64,000 bases of DNA from Cinnamomum chago (GCA_038049695.1 CP142459.1:68502001-68566000), one strand, 5' to 3'; counted from the stretch's first letter, positions 12,901-25,968 are shown. The notes: generated by a model not told the origin, from the letters alone. Numbers and translations: made by a program.

Positions 12901-15182
12901 TCCCTCCAAAATTCTCTGAAAACCACTCAATTATAATTCTTGAAAACTCAATGCATTTTTAGATATGAAGCCCTGCTTTCAGAACTTTTTTTTTCCTTTT
13001 TTTTTTTGACCCAGTGGCAAAAATTTCCCAAGCACATAAGTACTTGGATTTCGTAGAGATGTGGTTTACAATCTATCCATACTTTATGGTACATGCAAGA
13101 CCATTTTGTGGAACACTAATTACTTTTAACCACATCATAGTATTCACCATGAAATTGGTCATATGTAAAAAAAAAAAAAAAAACCCGAAGTTATTAGCTC
13201 TTAAATTGGATGGAAGCTGATTTACTTTATTTTTTTTTTATCATTTCAATTCAAAATTTTCACTGATTAATCCAAATCGGATTCAAATCATCATGTTCAT
13301 GCACAGAGAGAATCAATCATGGAGTTTGATTAAAGGATGGTAAAGGGTTGATTGGTTGGCAACCTAGCACGCGGCAAGACTACCCAAGGATCAACCCCGG
13401 GCATGCCAATCATTCTTTCTACTTATGTAGGCTCTCCTTCCCACTGCGTGGCCTTCTTTGACCCACGTGGTTCTAGCCCGATGACCTTGGCAGGGTTAAA
13501 AAAAAAAAAAAAAAGAAAATCCTAAAATTGGATGAGGGATTACTTACTTGTCTTTGAGAATTGGATATATTAGAATAGGGCCCTCAAATGTACTTGGAGA
13601 GATGTTCTCCAACAGCAAGTCTCTGAATTGAGTGATTCCTGACCGGGGCACAAACATATTTAGCCATGGATGTGAGACATCCCACAGACCACTGCTCCTC
13701 AAGCTCATCTCCTCCATTCTAACTCTGTTGAGGAAGTCGAAGTAAGAGACTTCAACACTGTAAATGAATGGACGCATAAATCTCAATTTCCTTGTTATCA
13801 CCTCAAACACCTGAAAATATGAAAGTTATCTTAGTCACCAAAGCTAGTCTGGGAAGAATCAAGGAATGAAATAGTAAAAAAGTAAAGTACCCCTCTACCC
13901 CCCAAAGTGTAATTTTGTAGTAAGTAACACTCCTGACTAAGTAGGAAAAAGATAAGGTGATGGTCAGTGAATTACATCATCTATTTTAGACTCATCATCA
14001 TCAAAGGGATAATGAACTGCAAATTCAATGCAGTAGTAAACAGCAGGGCTTCCTGAATGGAGGTGTGGCATGAAATCTGGATTGGAAGGAAATGAATAGA
14101 AGAAGCTGTGTAAAGACTGCTCATTCAATATCATAAACCCTTCAACATAGTCCACCTTGTCTGCCATTGAAATCAACAGCTGTTGGTCCTCCATGAACAT
14201 CTGAAAATCATCATAGAAAGCTCTGATCCATTTCACCTACCACATTGTGAAAACCACAATCCTGAGATTAGAAGAGTAATAACCACCCAAATAGGTGATA
14301 TCAAATGTAAAAAAAGGAACGGAAAACTTAATATCTCCTCTGGAATGAGGTAGGGAGGTTTACCTTCTGTGGAGCATCTTGGAGCAGGATCCTTGCACTT
14401 GTTATTATACCAAACTGGCCAAGCCCACCTAGAGCTGCATAAAAGAGCTCCGAACTTTGGGTAGGTGAACAGGTCACAATCTCTCCTTTTCCTGCAAATA
14501 AATCACCCATGAACCCATCAAAAGCTGCATGAGTAACCCATGCGTCAAGAAGTTCTAATGATCCAAGATTAAAGAAATGCAAGGAAATTGTTTGATACTT
14601 GCCTGTTACCACATCTAACTGAAGGACATTACTGATCTGAGGACCATATTTGAAGGTCTGCCCACTGATTCCACCATTAGAGAGGGTTCCACCAACACTG
14701 AGATAGAGATAATCAGTCCATGATCTTGGAGCAAGGCCCTCTTTCAAAGTTTCCCTCAAGAGTTCTACCCAAAAAGTCCCTCCACTGACATCTGCATATG
14801 AACATTCAGACTCCCCATCTCCTTTCTTGTGGATTTTTATGGAATTAGGAAGAGATTCCATCTCAACAACAATGCCATTGAGGGCTTGAGCTTGGCCATG
14901 GATGGAATGTCCAGCTCCCCTGGCAGCAACAGTAACTTTGTTGAATGAAGAAGCTCCAAGGAAGTTGAGGAGCTGAGAGATTTCCTTTGGTGATTGAGGC
15001 CTTAGAACTGCAGAAGGGGAATTAAAGAAGATCTTTCCAAAGTCCAGAGATGCTGAGCTGGTGGACTGAAGGAATTTCAAAGGCCCAAAATACATCGGGC
15101 TTTGAATGAATTTGCAGGGAGAGGAAAGAGCTAGAAGGAGAACAAGTACACTGATTCTAGTGCAGACCAAGGCAAACTCCAT
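9918..15182 (-). CDS. CKX: Cytokinin oxidase/dehydrogenase (CKX), five exons, 526 aa
   Basis: This FAD enzyme irreversibly cleaves the N6 side chain of cytokinins. Exons read 15182-14603, 14491-14364, 14236-13976, 13810-13548 and 10266-9918, joining in frame to 1,581 nt; 526 aa is normal for the family. Residues 1-21 form a hydrophobic signal peptide, so the product is probably secreted or in the ER lumen. ARGAGHS carries the histidine (H92) expected to bind FAD covalently. SWTDYL carries the catalytic aspartate (D157). Further family marks are GGTLSNGGISGQTF, GGLGQFGIIT, DYVEGF, HPWLNMFVP, QYLPHY and, near the C-terminus, FDPLHILAPGQGIF. Intron 1 (111 nt) is GC-AG; introns 2-4 are GT-AG. Intron 4 is 3,281 bp and hides the last exon from simple ORF scans. 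The start ATG is the only one preceding the signal peptide. Motifs such as FLNRVR and NGGISGQTF lean toward the CKX2/3/4 side, but the clade is not certain. Confidence 0.95.
10267..13547 (-). other. CKX intron 4, 3,281 bp, transposon-bearing
   Basis: The donor is GTAAGT after the codons for L-K-D-K (the last codon is split) and the acceptor is ACACAG before the split codon and a tryptophan codon. The intron contains a plus-strand SINE-like insertion (13343-13514), a long poly-T tract near 12791-12817 and AT-rich DNA near 11200-11720 that looks like MITE debris. No independent gene was seen inside it. Confidence 0.8.
13343..13514 (+). mobile_element. SINE-like retroposon (plus orientation) in CKX intron 4
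   Basis: The head carries an A-box-like GGTTGATTGGTTGGCAACC, followed by a B-box-like GGATCAACCCCGGG. The tail ends in a poly-A run at about 13498-13514. The mid-section word CTTATGTAGGCTCTCC resembles the reverse complement of segments in the minus-oriented copies at 44126 and 30631. No clear target duplication was found. Confidence 0.5.
14492..14602 (-). other. CKX intron 1: GC-AG intron, 111 nt, stop-free and in frame
   Basis: The donor reads ACAG|GCAAGT, the classic strong context for GC donors, and the acceptor reads TTTGCAG|GA. Splicing restores V-V-T-G-K-G-E, which matches the CKX family. The intron length is divisible by three and its frame has no stop, so retention would add 37 residues between residue 193 and the conserved G-K-G-E without a frameshift. 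Confidence 0.88.
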
Positions 15183-18100
15183 GGGGAGGGAGGTGGAGGG
15201 CAGAGAACTGATACGGTTTTACAATCCCAGATGGACTTATATGATCTTCCTTTGAATACAGAAGTAGAGAGATGTGAAGAAAGATGAAGAAACAGAGAGG
15301 AAGCAGGCCTGGAGAAATTTTTTAGTAGTGGGGCAGAAAATAGGAAGGATTCAAAAACTGAGAGACCCAATGAGTTGTGTTCTTTTTTTTTTTAATCAAT
15401 CTTTCTAGTGAGGTTGGAATGCATAAGCATTTGAAAACAGAGAGATGCAAGAAACTCATTAAATAAGTTGAGAACAGAAAAATACTAAAAGCAAAACCCT
15501 TGGATAACAACAACAGCCTGGGGTTCTGCACTTTATCATGAACAAATAATTGAAGAAAGATCTCAACAAGTGGTCATTGATATCAGCAAGATCCAAATAG
15601 AAAAAAGGAACCAGACAGCACATTAATGAATCCCTTAACTTGTCTACACTTGTTCCACTGATCAGCAGAAAACACAAGAAAGAAGGGCACCTAACATAAG
15701 AAGAAACTGAAGATTGAAGAACCCTAGTGGGATTTCTGCAAGTTATCAAGATAGTGAGAAAGGAGAGCATTAATAGCCCAAACAAAGAACTGTCACATGG
15801 AATAAGTGCCCATGTGAGCCCTCAACATCCCAATCTCATATGTCACCTCTGTTTGTTGATATGCTCTGTTTGTACCAAACAGAACCAAACCTCTCTGTCT
15901 TGCTAATATTCTTTTGTTTCTATATTTCAAAAGCATCCAAGAGAGATAAAATACAAGGTCAGATGAAACGAGAGAGGAAGAGAAATACAAACAAATATGT
16001 GAAAAACGCTTTATACAGCTGAAGAGAAGGATCCCAATACAGTTCCAGTGTCTGGCTGGCTGCTTCTCTATATATAGAGACATGAGGGTGGGGATTCCTG
16101 GCATGGCTGATTTCGAATCCTATGGGTCCCAGATTGACGCTAGACTTAAAAGTTTTGAGGAATCATTTGTTACTCTGCCATAGTAGGATGATTCATGCTC
16201 TCTTATACAGTCATTGTACAAGTTGCATCTTTGTAGGAGGTGGGGTGTAAATGGCTGAAGGCGGGTTTGGTCAGAAATTATTAGAGTTGCTGGGAGTAAT
16301 TGTTCAAACTGGAGATAGATTAGAGTTGTGTGTTGTCTTTTTTTTTTTTTTTTTCCTTTTCTTTTTTAGGGAGTGGGGTTATTAATTTTTTTTAACTCAT
16401 AATTCTGTGTTTGGTAGATAGAATGAAATTCTCATAATTTTGTGAATTTTAAAAACTGCCTTTTAACATGCATGAATCTTTGTCAATCCACTAATGATTT
16501 GATAGTAGGCATCTCCCTATCCAAAGGGATAATCAGAGATCCATATACAACCAGCTCTGCCCATTAGGGACCTGTGTAGCATGTGTGAGTACGTGCACCC
16601 ATTTTTGGTATCATCATCATCATCATCGTAAGAATCTCACAAGGCATTATCTCCTATTTAGTCCAAATCAAAATATTAATATTCAGATTTTTAGTCGATG
16701 TTTAACCCACTTACTGTAGTTGCAGTCCAAAGTCATGCATTATCTACAGTTAAAAATTAAACTAGAGAAAAGAAAAAATGTCAGGCTAAGTAGGTTCCAA
16801 TATGATTTATAAGAAGAATAAATTGAAATTGAGTTACAGTGCATGTGATGTATGACTTTTCCATTAAAAGTAGAGATTTACTTTCAAGCAAGTTGTCCAA
16901 TGCAAAACACTGACTCATTTGCATACCAACTTGAAAACACCAAGGTAACAATTAAGACCGAATCTACGCTGGTGGTCATCACGTTCTTCACTTGTTGCCT
17001 ACTATAAGTGGGATGCATGTATTTCAAATTGGTGGTGAGTACATGAATGGCATTAGGGGCACACACAGGTTTGTCATTTGTGAATGAGCATATACCAAAT
17101 TCTTTTCATGGGTCATTTTGTCTTTTGGATGTTTTTTTAAGCCACTCTCCTTTGTCAGCCATTTGGCAGGTGATTACAAAGTCATAAGATGATTGACATT
17201 GTGATGATAAGAGGGTGCAAAGGCCAAGGGCCGGCGTTTGACAGTGCTTCCTCCACAACCACAGGTTGAATGGGCTTGGCTGTTGTTGAAGTCAATGAGA
17301 GAATCAGAGATTGAGATTATTATTCTTTTAACTTTTTCCATAAATGGAAAACATCACTTCAACTTTTGGGAGCTTTCTATCTTGGCCATGGATAGTTATG
17401 GCAAGCACCCACCATTTTTATGGTACGGCCCTTGCACAGAGGGCCCTTGTGCTCCATTTTCCTTGTGTGGTTTTGGCCTGTTCTTTTTTCTCTGTCGGTA
17501 AGAGCATAGTTAATACTCAATAGTGAGTTTTTTTAAGGAATAGTGGAAAGACATTTTTGGTGTTTCTTTGTTTACTTGAGACCTTTTCTTGTAACCTAGC
17601 CAAGTGGACTGGCCATTAGAGACCAGCAAACTGTAGGAATGGTCCAGGGGTGAAACCAGGAAATTTCCCTTGATGCCTCCACCCAAAACATGATTTTCTC
17701 ATGAAGGGAAGGGCTGTACATAAATTTCCCCTACTATAGTGGGTTTTGATAGATTTTTCTGGGGACCTAGTTTCGCCCCATGATTCGATCCCTGCACACA
17801 CTTGGGAGTGAGTGGCTACACATGTAGGGAGTGACTAGCCTACACAAGCAAGGAGAGGTGCCTGCCAAGTTTTGAATAAATCAATTCATTAATATAAAAC
17901 CACGTGAGAGGGAATCCTCTCAATTTATATATGGCAATAATAAGATTATTCAAACTAAAAAATCTCTAAGATGACCCATTAGATCAAATCTATCACGATC
18001 TCTTTTAGAAACTTTGATCGTGCAATTTCAATGAATATGGAGAGATCATAAAACTTGGATATAGAAATAGATGGATATGGATGGATGGGAGAGGATAACT

Positions 18101-18930
18101 GATTTTATTGAAAGAGGGAAAAATGTAATGGTGATTGTCACAGAAGTGATATGACCGTGTTCAGCTTAATCGTACGATCATAGTCGGAACCGGCTATGAT
18201 ACTAAGATAAAATTTAAATAAACTGATTCATGATTATTGCAGAAGCGATAGGATCGATTGCTAGGTGTGTTTGGGTGAAAAGTTGAAAGCCCAACCACCT
18301 AGACTCATTTTCTATTGTTGACATCCTTTTCTTCTTTAATACAGGACATCTCTTTTAAATGAAGTGCGCAAGAGATGATAAAAATGTTATCTTGATACGA
18401 GGCTTTTTATGGGTGACATTGTATTAGGGTTTAATGATATGGATCAAAACAAGGTGGAACAACCACAACACAAAAAGCTAGTAGAAGGAGAAAAATTGAA
18501 AGCAAAATTTTAGCAAGGGAAAGTGGTATGCACATACAGTGCACTGGTCTAACCAAATAAAAGAGCAGTTGTGTAATCCCTCAAAGCATCAATAGCCTGG
18601 GAGGTTGATGGTGATTGTTGTAGTCCACAATTTTCAAACTGATTATCATTTCGTTACATTTGATTTAGAGGGAAGATTGTCAAATATTGGCGTTAAATTC
18701 TGAATAGTGGCCAACAAGGTGAATTTGTCCCATCTACATTTAAAACTTTTGCTCCCAATGGTTCAGAAACTCATAATGATAATGACGATAATTTAACAAC
18801 AACAATAACAATGACAATGTGTCGATGATAATACTCAGAAATAATCTAATTAAATGTTAAAGAGGAACATATGAGTTTGACTATAGTTGGCATCAGGTTA
18901 GGTTTGGATGGATAGATAACAATCTAATCT
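15183..18930. other. Intergenic DNA upstream of CKX
   Basis: It should contain the CKX promoter and 5' UTR. No element could be placed with confidence, although a TATATATA palindrome occurs at 16069-16076. A CT/T-rich stretch occurs at 16339-16366. Open frames here are short and have no recognisable domains. I see no gene. Confidence 0.4.
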
Positions 18931-18942
18931 AGATTTCACTCA

Positions 18943-19104
18943 TAATTTTTTTTTTGTATCCCAATCAAGGGGGTTGGGACCCAAAAAAGAGCCCGCATGC
19001 ACAAGGAAAAGTTAAGAAGAAAGTTCACATAAGTGGAAAAGAACCCGGTACAAGCTGTAAGAGGTGAGGTAATGGGGCATCAAACTCCGGACACTGACGT
19101 ACCC
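18943..19104 (-). mobile_element. SINE-family retroposon copy with perfect 12-bp TSD (minus orientation)
   Basis: It is flanked by the perfect direct repeat AGATTTCACTCA (18931-18942 and 19105-19116). A poly-T run at the low-coordinate end is the 3' poly-A tail read on the opposite strand. Next to it lies the segment CAAGGGGGTTGGGACCC, which resembles the tail regions of the copies at 30631, 42701 and 44126. The 5' head is diverged or truncated, so no clear A box can be pointed to. Confidence 0.65.
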
Positions 19105-19500
19105 AGATTTCACTCACTTATCACATGGTTTAGACTGATATTTATCAAGTTGACTTGGCAGATGGCAGGTTGGATAGGAAGTATGGATTCAACCCAAAAT
19201 CTTTACCAATTTGTTTCTCCTTCCACGATCAGGCAGCATGGTTCACGAATGGAACTTGTCAGATGCAGTCGACAGTAACTTCCAGCTGGTGTTCTTCATG
19301 CCATCCTCATTGATTTAAGGTTACAACTTTCTAATGCTTTTGGTGGTTAGTGAGTGAATTTCATGCTTTTGGTGACGATGGGTTTGGTACTGGGGTCGAG
19401 TTCAAGCCGGTCAGGACCCTAAACCGTAAATCCTACGGGTCTGTTAATTTGCCTGTATGAAGTATATGAAAAATTGAATATGCAGGATCTCAAGGTGAAA

Positions 19501-19501
19501 T

Positions 19502-19537
<36 letters not shown>

Positions 19538-19740
19538 ACGGAGGATAGCCCAGTCCAAAGGCCTGGACTAATCCCTCTGGACCCAGAGGGAAGCCAGGTA
19601 AGTCCCCTATGGCCCCAGGGAGAGAGCACCGGTGACTCAACATTCGATTCCTGAAGAGGGAACCAATGGTCAATATCAAGATCTCTAGCTCTGGAAGAGG
19701 CCGAAGGAATCGTGGTCCTGATCACTAGGCCAACCCCCCG
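19501..19740 (-). repeat. CT microsatellite plus tRNA-like SINE-type segment
   Basis: A (CT)16 tract at 19501-19533 is followed by GC-richer DNA. Read on the minus strand, that DNA starts GGGGGTTGGCCTAGTGATCAGGA, so it carries TTGGCCTAGTGATCAGG, a good match to a tRNA A box. A B-box-like ATCGAATG lies further in. This suggests a tRNA-derived SINE ending at the CT tract, but no target duplication was found. Confidence 0.35.
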
Positions 19741-20689
19741 GGGTTAAGGTAAAATGAGCTCGCCAACCGATTATTGAAGCTGTGAGGGGAAGAGGATGTG
19801 GGGTAATGGGCTAAAGATGTAAGGTTGAGATGTAGATATGACATTTGACTTTCTTGGGTAGTTGACTTCAAAGGGTGATGATGACTGGGTAGTTATTTTA
19901 TTTCTTCTCTTAATTCAATTTCAATTATATTAAATGGTGGTTATTTGGTGGCCATGCTTGGATATCCACGTTTGACCAAGTATTGATTTATTTGCGCATA
20001 TGTAACATGAATATGCTCTGCATCCCTCTAATTTATCCATTAATTATGTCAACCGAAAACTCAACTCAAAACATCTATGCAAACCCTTGAGTTTTGACGT
20101 GGGGTGTCAGTTGGATTGGATTTAAGTCACAATATTGGTATGTCAAATATCAATACTAGAATCAACTTATTTATTAATTGGGTAATAAATGTCAACCAAA
20201 ATGTCAACTAAAAAAAAAGAAAGTCAACTAGAACACTTAAAAAGGTCCACCACCCCTAATGCAATATAATAACTTGGAATCTTTAGCAATAAAAGTATAA
20301 TAACTTGGAATGTCTACATGCATACCACTGGAGGAACTTTTTTATGTCAGCAATGATATTATCATAGCACGCCTCTTATCTCATTGCACTCAACTCCTTT
20401 AAGTCACTTACACTTCATCAGCCATACAGATAATCACTAGTATGTTTTGACAATTTTAAATAATCACCCATCCTTTCTACTTTCTACTTTTAAAAAGACC
20501 AACTCTATTAATATAGTAATGTCAGCAACTTGGATTTCGGCCATAGGAAGTTGATTTTTTACCTGTTTAACAGCATGAAGCCTACTTCCTAAAAAAAACT
20601 AAACATGAAGCCTACAATACTGTAGAAGGATGAAGATGCCCATCGATCTTCCCTCTTTTGGATTACAACAACGCAATTCTCAGTGTTTT

Positions 20690-21385
20690 ATCTGAGCAAA
20701 GTTAGATCTTGTAAGTGCAAAAAATCCGAGACTTACTTAGGTAATGTAAGACTTCTTGGGAGAGTCTGGCTGGCTGAGAACCTGGAAAAGGAAGAGGAAC
20801 GAAGGATCATGGACCCTGGCTACTATCAGCACAAGGCCCTCCGATGCCTAAGTTAGTTCAGTTACTAGGCCAAGGATGATTGGAGAAGAAAGAAAATAAA
20901 AGCGTATATCCCTCCCCCTCCCCACTTACCTTTTTGGACTCACCTTGTATACATATATATATATAGGCACTTGGTTTCATCAAGAATTTCCTTAGTGGGG
21001 GTAGGTAAAAGGGGAACATCCCATCAGGCCAGACCTTGTACCCTTAGTCGGGGTAGGTAAAAGCCTTGTCCTATCAGTCCATACCTTGTATGGCTGCGGA
21101 TGTGACCACATTATAAGGTCAACTCCTTATCAGGCGCGTACTCTGCAGGGCATTTATTATGATTGACATTCGACGCTTATCTCGGTCGATTGAAGCCACC
21201 GAGACCGAGATGGGTGTGTGGGCAATGAACCGAGGCATGGCTAGTCGGTACTCTTGAGGCTAGCCAGAACCGAATACCGAACCCGTGGAGGCACCGAGAC
21301 GGGCGAGACCAAGACCAAGACTAACTTAACTGTCATCCGCTATCAAGATCGTACTCGTCTGTTGAATTATGAAAAAGGTCCCCAC
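20690..21385. repeat. Probable LTR-retrotransposon fragment
   Basis: Composition changes abruptly to GC-richer DNA with words typical of plant LTRs, such as GCCCTCCGATGCCTAAGTTAG, here at about 20837-20857. There is an internal near-repeat of a segment containing GGGGTAGGTAAAAG (about 20998 and 21050). No paired LTR, primer-binding site or coding domain was seen. This is by resemblance only. Confidence 0.3.
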
Positions 21386-22777
21386 ACAGATCTAAAAGAT
21401 TTTGATCCATCCTTTTGCGAAAAAAGAGAGTAAAAGAATCATATTTCTTTAAACAATTGAAAATCAGCCGACCAGACAGACAAATAGGAGGCATGCCTCA
21501 CAGGGGGTTTCAAACTTGTGACGTTTTGCTTTAATACCATCTTAATAACCATAACCACGAGTAGAACTACAAAAAGTAGGGTGAAAAATGGGGTATCCAA
21601 CCAACATGGGCTCCTCCTTAGTTCCGAGTAAGTGTTATCTTCAGAGTTCAAGCCCAATCTCATAACTATAAATGCACTGGTTCTTCAAAGCATCGAAGAA
21701 CAATTTAATTAAGTTTTTATAACTAGTGAAATTATTAAACTTAGTCACAAGCAAGCAATTTTTTCTTGAGGTGGGCAGTAAAATTTTTGATGACCCAGGG
21801 TATCCCTCGCGACATCTGGTCTCTGGCCTGGCGTAACTCTATTTGACAATCAAAGACTATTTCCTGGCCATGGCCGCATGCATCGCACCCAGATAATACA
21901 AGGGATGGGAGCTGAACTTGAGATCTTGGGAAGCAAACCTAAGGCTGAAACCAAGTTAAAAGAAGAAAAATAGTTTGAGGGGCCACACTTCAATGCCCTA
22001 GTTAGATAGCCTATGCACTCAGCTGCCATCAATGCTCAATCCATGGCATCTGGAAACAACTTGGAGAGGATGACTTCCAGTCTCAAAATCAATCATTTTT
22101 CTTTCAATTGGGCATTTTAATATATCACAACACAAGATTTTATATATATATATATACACACACTTTGAGAAAACTAAAACTTAGGTCTTAATTTCAACTC
22201 TGAATAGGAGTTCTGGGTGTTTGATTGCCATTTGGTTGGAACCAACATGATTGATTCTTTTCCTACCAAAAGACAAGAAAAATATGACACTGGAAAGGCT
22301 AGAGAGCAGCATTCAGTAATGGGTCATGAGTGAGAGACACATCATCAACATTAAAAAACCAAAAAGGTAAAGATCTTGACAGTGATGCAGTGCAGTGAGT
22401 TCCCTCCTAGGTTTTTGTTTAGTTTCCTAAAGACAAACCGAAAGATTTTGGTGGAGGGAGTCATAATCTAGCTTATTCTTGAAATCTCCTTAACTTTTCC
22501 AACATGAAAGCCCTATTAAGATCTAAGAAGAGATTTTGCTATTATTAGTATTATCGAATCCAGCTAGTCTCCATCATGTGACAGTACTGAAGAGGTTTTC
22601 TTTCTAAAAATGTGATTAATCTACAAGAAAGATATTAAATAAAAATTAGCACCACATTATAAAATATTACATGGGCGAGAGTCATATCTCATGTCCATGA
22701 AGCTACTCACTCATGTGATAATTAATATAGGGGAAACTCTAAGAATATCAGCGTTCGGAACATTTTCTCCCACAAGC

Positions 22778-22817
22778 TGATTGCATGTACATTGCATTGA
22801 TTGCATGTACATTGCAT
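22778..22817 (+). repeat. 20-bp perfect tandem duplication
   Basis: TGATTGCATGTACATTGCAT occurs twice back to back (22778-22797 and 22798-22817). The unit contains the self-complementary core TGCATGTACA. Confidence 0.95.
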
Positions 22818-24194
22818 TTCTAAGGGGAAACACTTGTTCTCACCTTTGATCAATGGAGCTCCTTTCATGCACACTTTGATCCTCTCATTATTTCATACCA
22901 TGCTTAATTTTATGCTCTATTAGACTTTTACTCATTGTTGAATTGAATCTCGGAAAAAAAAAACTTTCGTTAAAAGACCATTAAACTTTAAGGTTCTTAA
23001 ATCAAAGGTTAGGATAATCTATGGGGCTGATTTTTTGCATGACCCTTGTCCATAAAGAGAACTTTTAAGTTTGTAGGTGAGATTTCCATATCAGTGTGTG
23101 CTTTTGTAAAAAGTGACACTTTCAATACTGTATTATGAGATCCCTCTATACCCAATCCAAATCCTCATAGACATATCTATCATTGTGAATTGGCACTATT
23201 TTCAATTTGACACTGGTGTGTACAACTAGTTACAATTTATTTGGTTTAAGATAAAAGGGTGTGCTTATAAAAACATAGAACTTCAAGGCCCTAAAATACA
23301 AGATTAGCTCATTTTGATTACTATACCTTTTTCGTCCCACTTACCACTGTAATTTAAATCCATCTATGTGGCTCCATACAATTGTGACATGCTTTTAAAT
23401 GCTTAAAAAAAAAATCTGTTTCTTTGCTGCTGCAGTTTTTAAATACATTACCTTATAATTGTGGGAATTCTGAAAACTTCATTGACTGAAATTAAGTGTA
23501 ACGTTATTAAGAGACTTCATTTCATTTTATACAAAGAAAATTAAATTAAATTTTCATTTCCTCTCTCTCTCTTCCCTCACTTCTGGCAACACTCTTCTGT
23601 CTCTGATAAGAACTAATGAAAATAGCTGTTCCTATAGAGTCTATGGTCTCATATGATATCTAGCAAGATTTCAAAAGATTCTTTTTTTCTCTCTCTCTGT
23701 GGATTTTCCCATCACTGACAGCGGATAGTTTAGAAAATTGACAATTGGTATGTTTTCTCATTGATGTTGAATTTGGAAGATCATGGAAACAGTTAGGTTT
23801 TCCAGGGAGCAGGTGAAGGCCATACACCTTGAATACAATGCAATGAAGATAGAAAATGGAATCTCCAGTGTTAGATTGTGTGAAAGGGAGATGTGAGAAG
23901 TGGAGTGGCCCCACAACCACTGTATACCAATGGAATCCTGCAGCTAATTATGCAATAATTGTTCACATCACTGTAGTTACTCAATGACCTTATCCAGTTA
24001 TCCATATCTGCATCCCTATCATGGAAAGTCATACTAACATATACCTGCATGGTTTAAAAACAAGTTTAGTATATCTTACATATTAGGTCCACTATTTCAT
24101 ACACTACTTTCAGTTTTTTTTTTTTTTTTCAACATAAAAAAGGTTAAATACGAAGGAAGGTAAATAATTGATAATTTCATTGTATTTGAGGCAA

Positions 24195-25170
24195 TAGGGC
24201 TGCACATGGGCGGTTCGGATCGGTTTAACACTAAAACCAACAACGAAATCGAATCTGTCGGTTTTTTAAATAACCGATCCGATCCGACCGATGGAGAGGG
24301 CTTAAACCGAATCGAACCGCTTGGTCGATTAAACAGTTGTTTTTTATTTTATTTTATTTTATTAAAAATCAGACATTGAAAATTTCAAAATGATGATACC
24401 ATGTCCTTTGCATTTATTCCAATGTTTAGTGCAAACATAAAAATTCAACATTACAAACTGGACTAAGCGCATATAAAAAATAATTCTACTCCAAAAAGAG
24501 AGTTTGGACTAAACTCAAGCGCACAAAAAATAATAATAATAATAATAACCAGCTTGCAGTGAAACATTCATTCCACATGATACCATTTGGAATTACAATA
24601 GAATAATAGTTCATGTCAAAAAAAGTCACACACAAACGGAATTTGTATCAGAACCCACTGTATTTTTCAGAAATGAAGGTTTCTTAACACATTGGTTAGG
24701 TGAGACCAAAACCAACTATCAAAAGGCTAGGTTCTACCGGCTTTTCTAGCATTATCAAGAGTGCATCCTTTTGATAAAAACTTCATTAAAACAATGTAGG
24801 AATTATAATGGAAGGAAAACATCATGTACCGTAATCCCTCCACCTGCAATGAAGTATCAAAAGACATTTGAGAGATTAGAGGAAATGCACTAAAACAGTG
24901 TTGACGGTTGAGTTCATGTGAGAATGGAGTTGTAGAATGTAACTTTAAAAGTAGTAAAAAACGAAACCCTAAGGCTAAAATAGTTAAAAATCAACACTTA
25001 AGTTACTACATACGGTCGACTCGATTTAAGTGGTTAACCGTGGGCTTAAACTGATAACCGACCGATGTAAGCGGTTTTTATTATTTTCAAATCATTAATC
25101 AAACTAATTTACTATAAGCCGTTTCAAACCGCGCGGTTGATCGGTTCGATTTAATTTTGGGGTGATATCA
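24195..25170. repeat. Dispersed repeat of the GGTTCGGATCGG type
   Basis: It starts near TAGGGCTGCACATGGGCGG and carries many GGTTCGGATCGGTTT / AACCGATCCGATCC words on both strands, recurring at the far end (CGCGCGGTTGATCGGTTCG). Such self-complementary repeats are common in plant intergenic DNA. No coding capacity or target duplication was found and the borders are approximate. Confidence 0.35.
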
Positions 25171-25968
25171 TATCTTTTGAGCAGGTCCACGATGCAATAT
25201 AAAGGATAAGGCCACATTACCACAATGGGATGGCATGCACTTTTAGGTGGACACCATGGAATGAAGGACCTTTTCAATCAGCTCCTTGTCCTGTTGTCCC
25301 ACTCATTAGACAAAATTCTAATTGAAAGGCCCACCTCTGGAATTGTTGAGCATTATTGCCTTGCTGGGGTGAGACTCTTTTCACATGTAGAAATAAAGCT
25401 AGGCCACTAAATTTTGGAGGGTCTCTTGTCCTTAATTACCTTGAACTTTTGCCTACTGGACCCACATCATTACACTTACAGGCAAGAGAAATGGGCAATC
25501 TGTTTAGAGCGATACCCTTGTTTAATTTATTATTATTATTTTTCCTTTCCTTGCTTCTTCTAGGAAGAAAAGCTAAGTTGGCAACACCAGATCTTTCAAA
25601 GTTGGGCCCATAAAGAATCGACCATTCAGAGCTGAAGACCCATAGCCATCAATCAGAACAGGTGGTCCAAATTAAACTGCCAGCTTCAAATTGGCAGAGA
25701 TTTTATTCTCATTTCATGCATTGCAATGTTCACCTACCAATGGCGTGCACTTTGAAACACACTAGTCCTTGGATTGAACGGGGCCAGTTTTTCGGGGTGG
25801 GAGATAGCTTCCCTTTGGGGACATCTGGAAAGAAATCTAGTACAGGTAGCTGATAAGCAATAAAGATCTTTGCATTGAAGACAACTTGGACAATGGTTTG
25901 GCCTCTTTGGATGTTGTAGCACATGGTTGATCTTGATTCACGGATCTTAGTATTAGACCGCCGGCGAA
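25171..25968. other. Intergenic, nothing recognised
   Basis: Short open frames occur on both strands (for example 25225-25410 and 25662-25853), but none has a recognisable domain and they overlap each other. Confidence 0.4.

Noticed and set aside
14597-14610. Alternative GT donor (GTAACA) for CKX intron 1
   Set aside because: It would shift the frame with the available acceptor and lose the conserved T-G-K; the GC donor joins perfectly.
16069-16076. TATATATA as the CKX TATA box
   Set aside because: It is a palindrome about 0.9 kb before the start codon in AT-rich DNA; position alone does not support it.
15131-16104. Several 69-108 codon minus frames upstream of CKX
   Set aside because: They overlap each other, have no domain and lie where the CKX promoter/5' UTR is expected.
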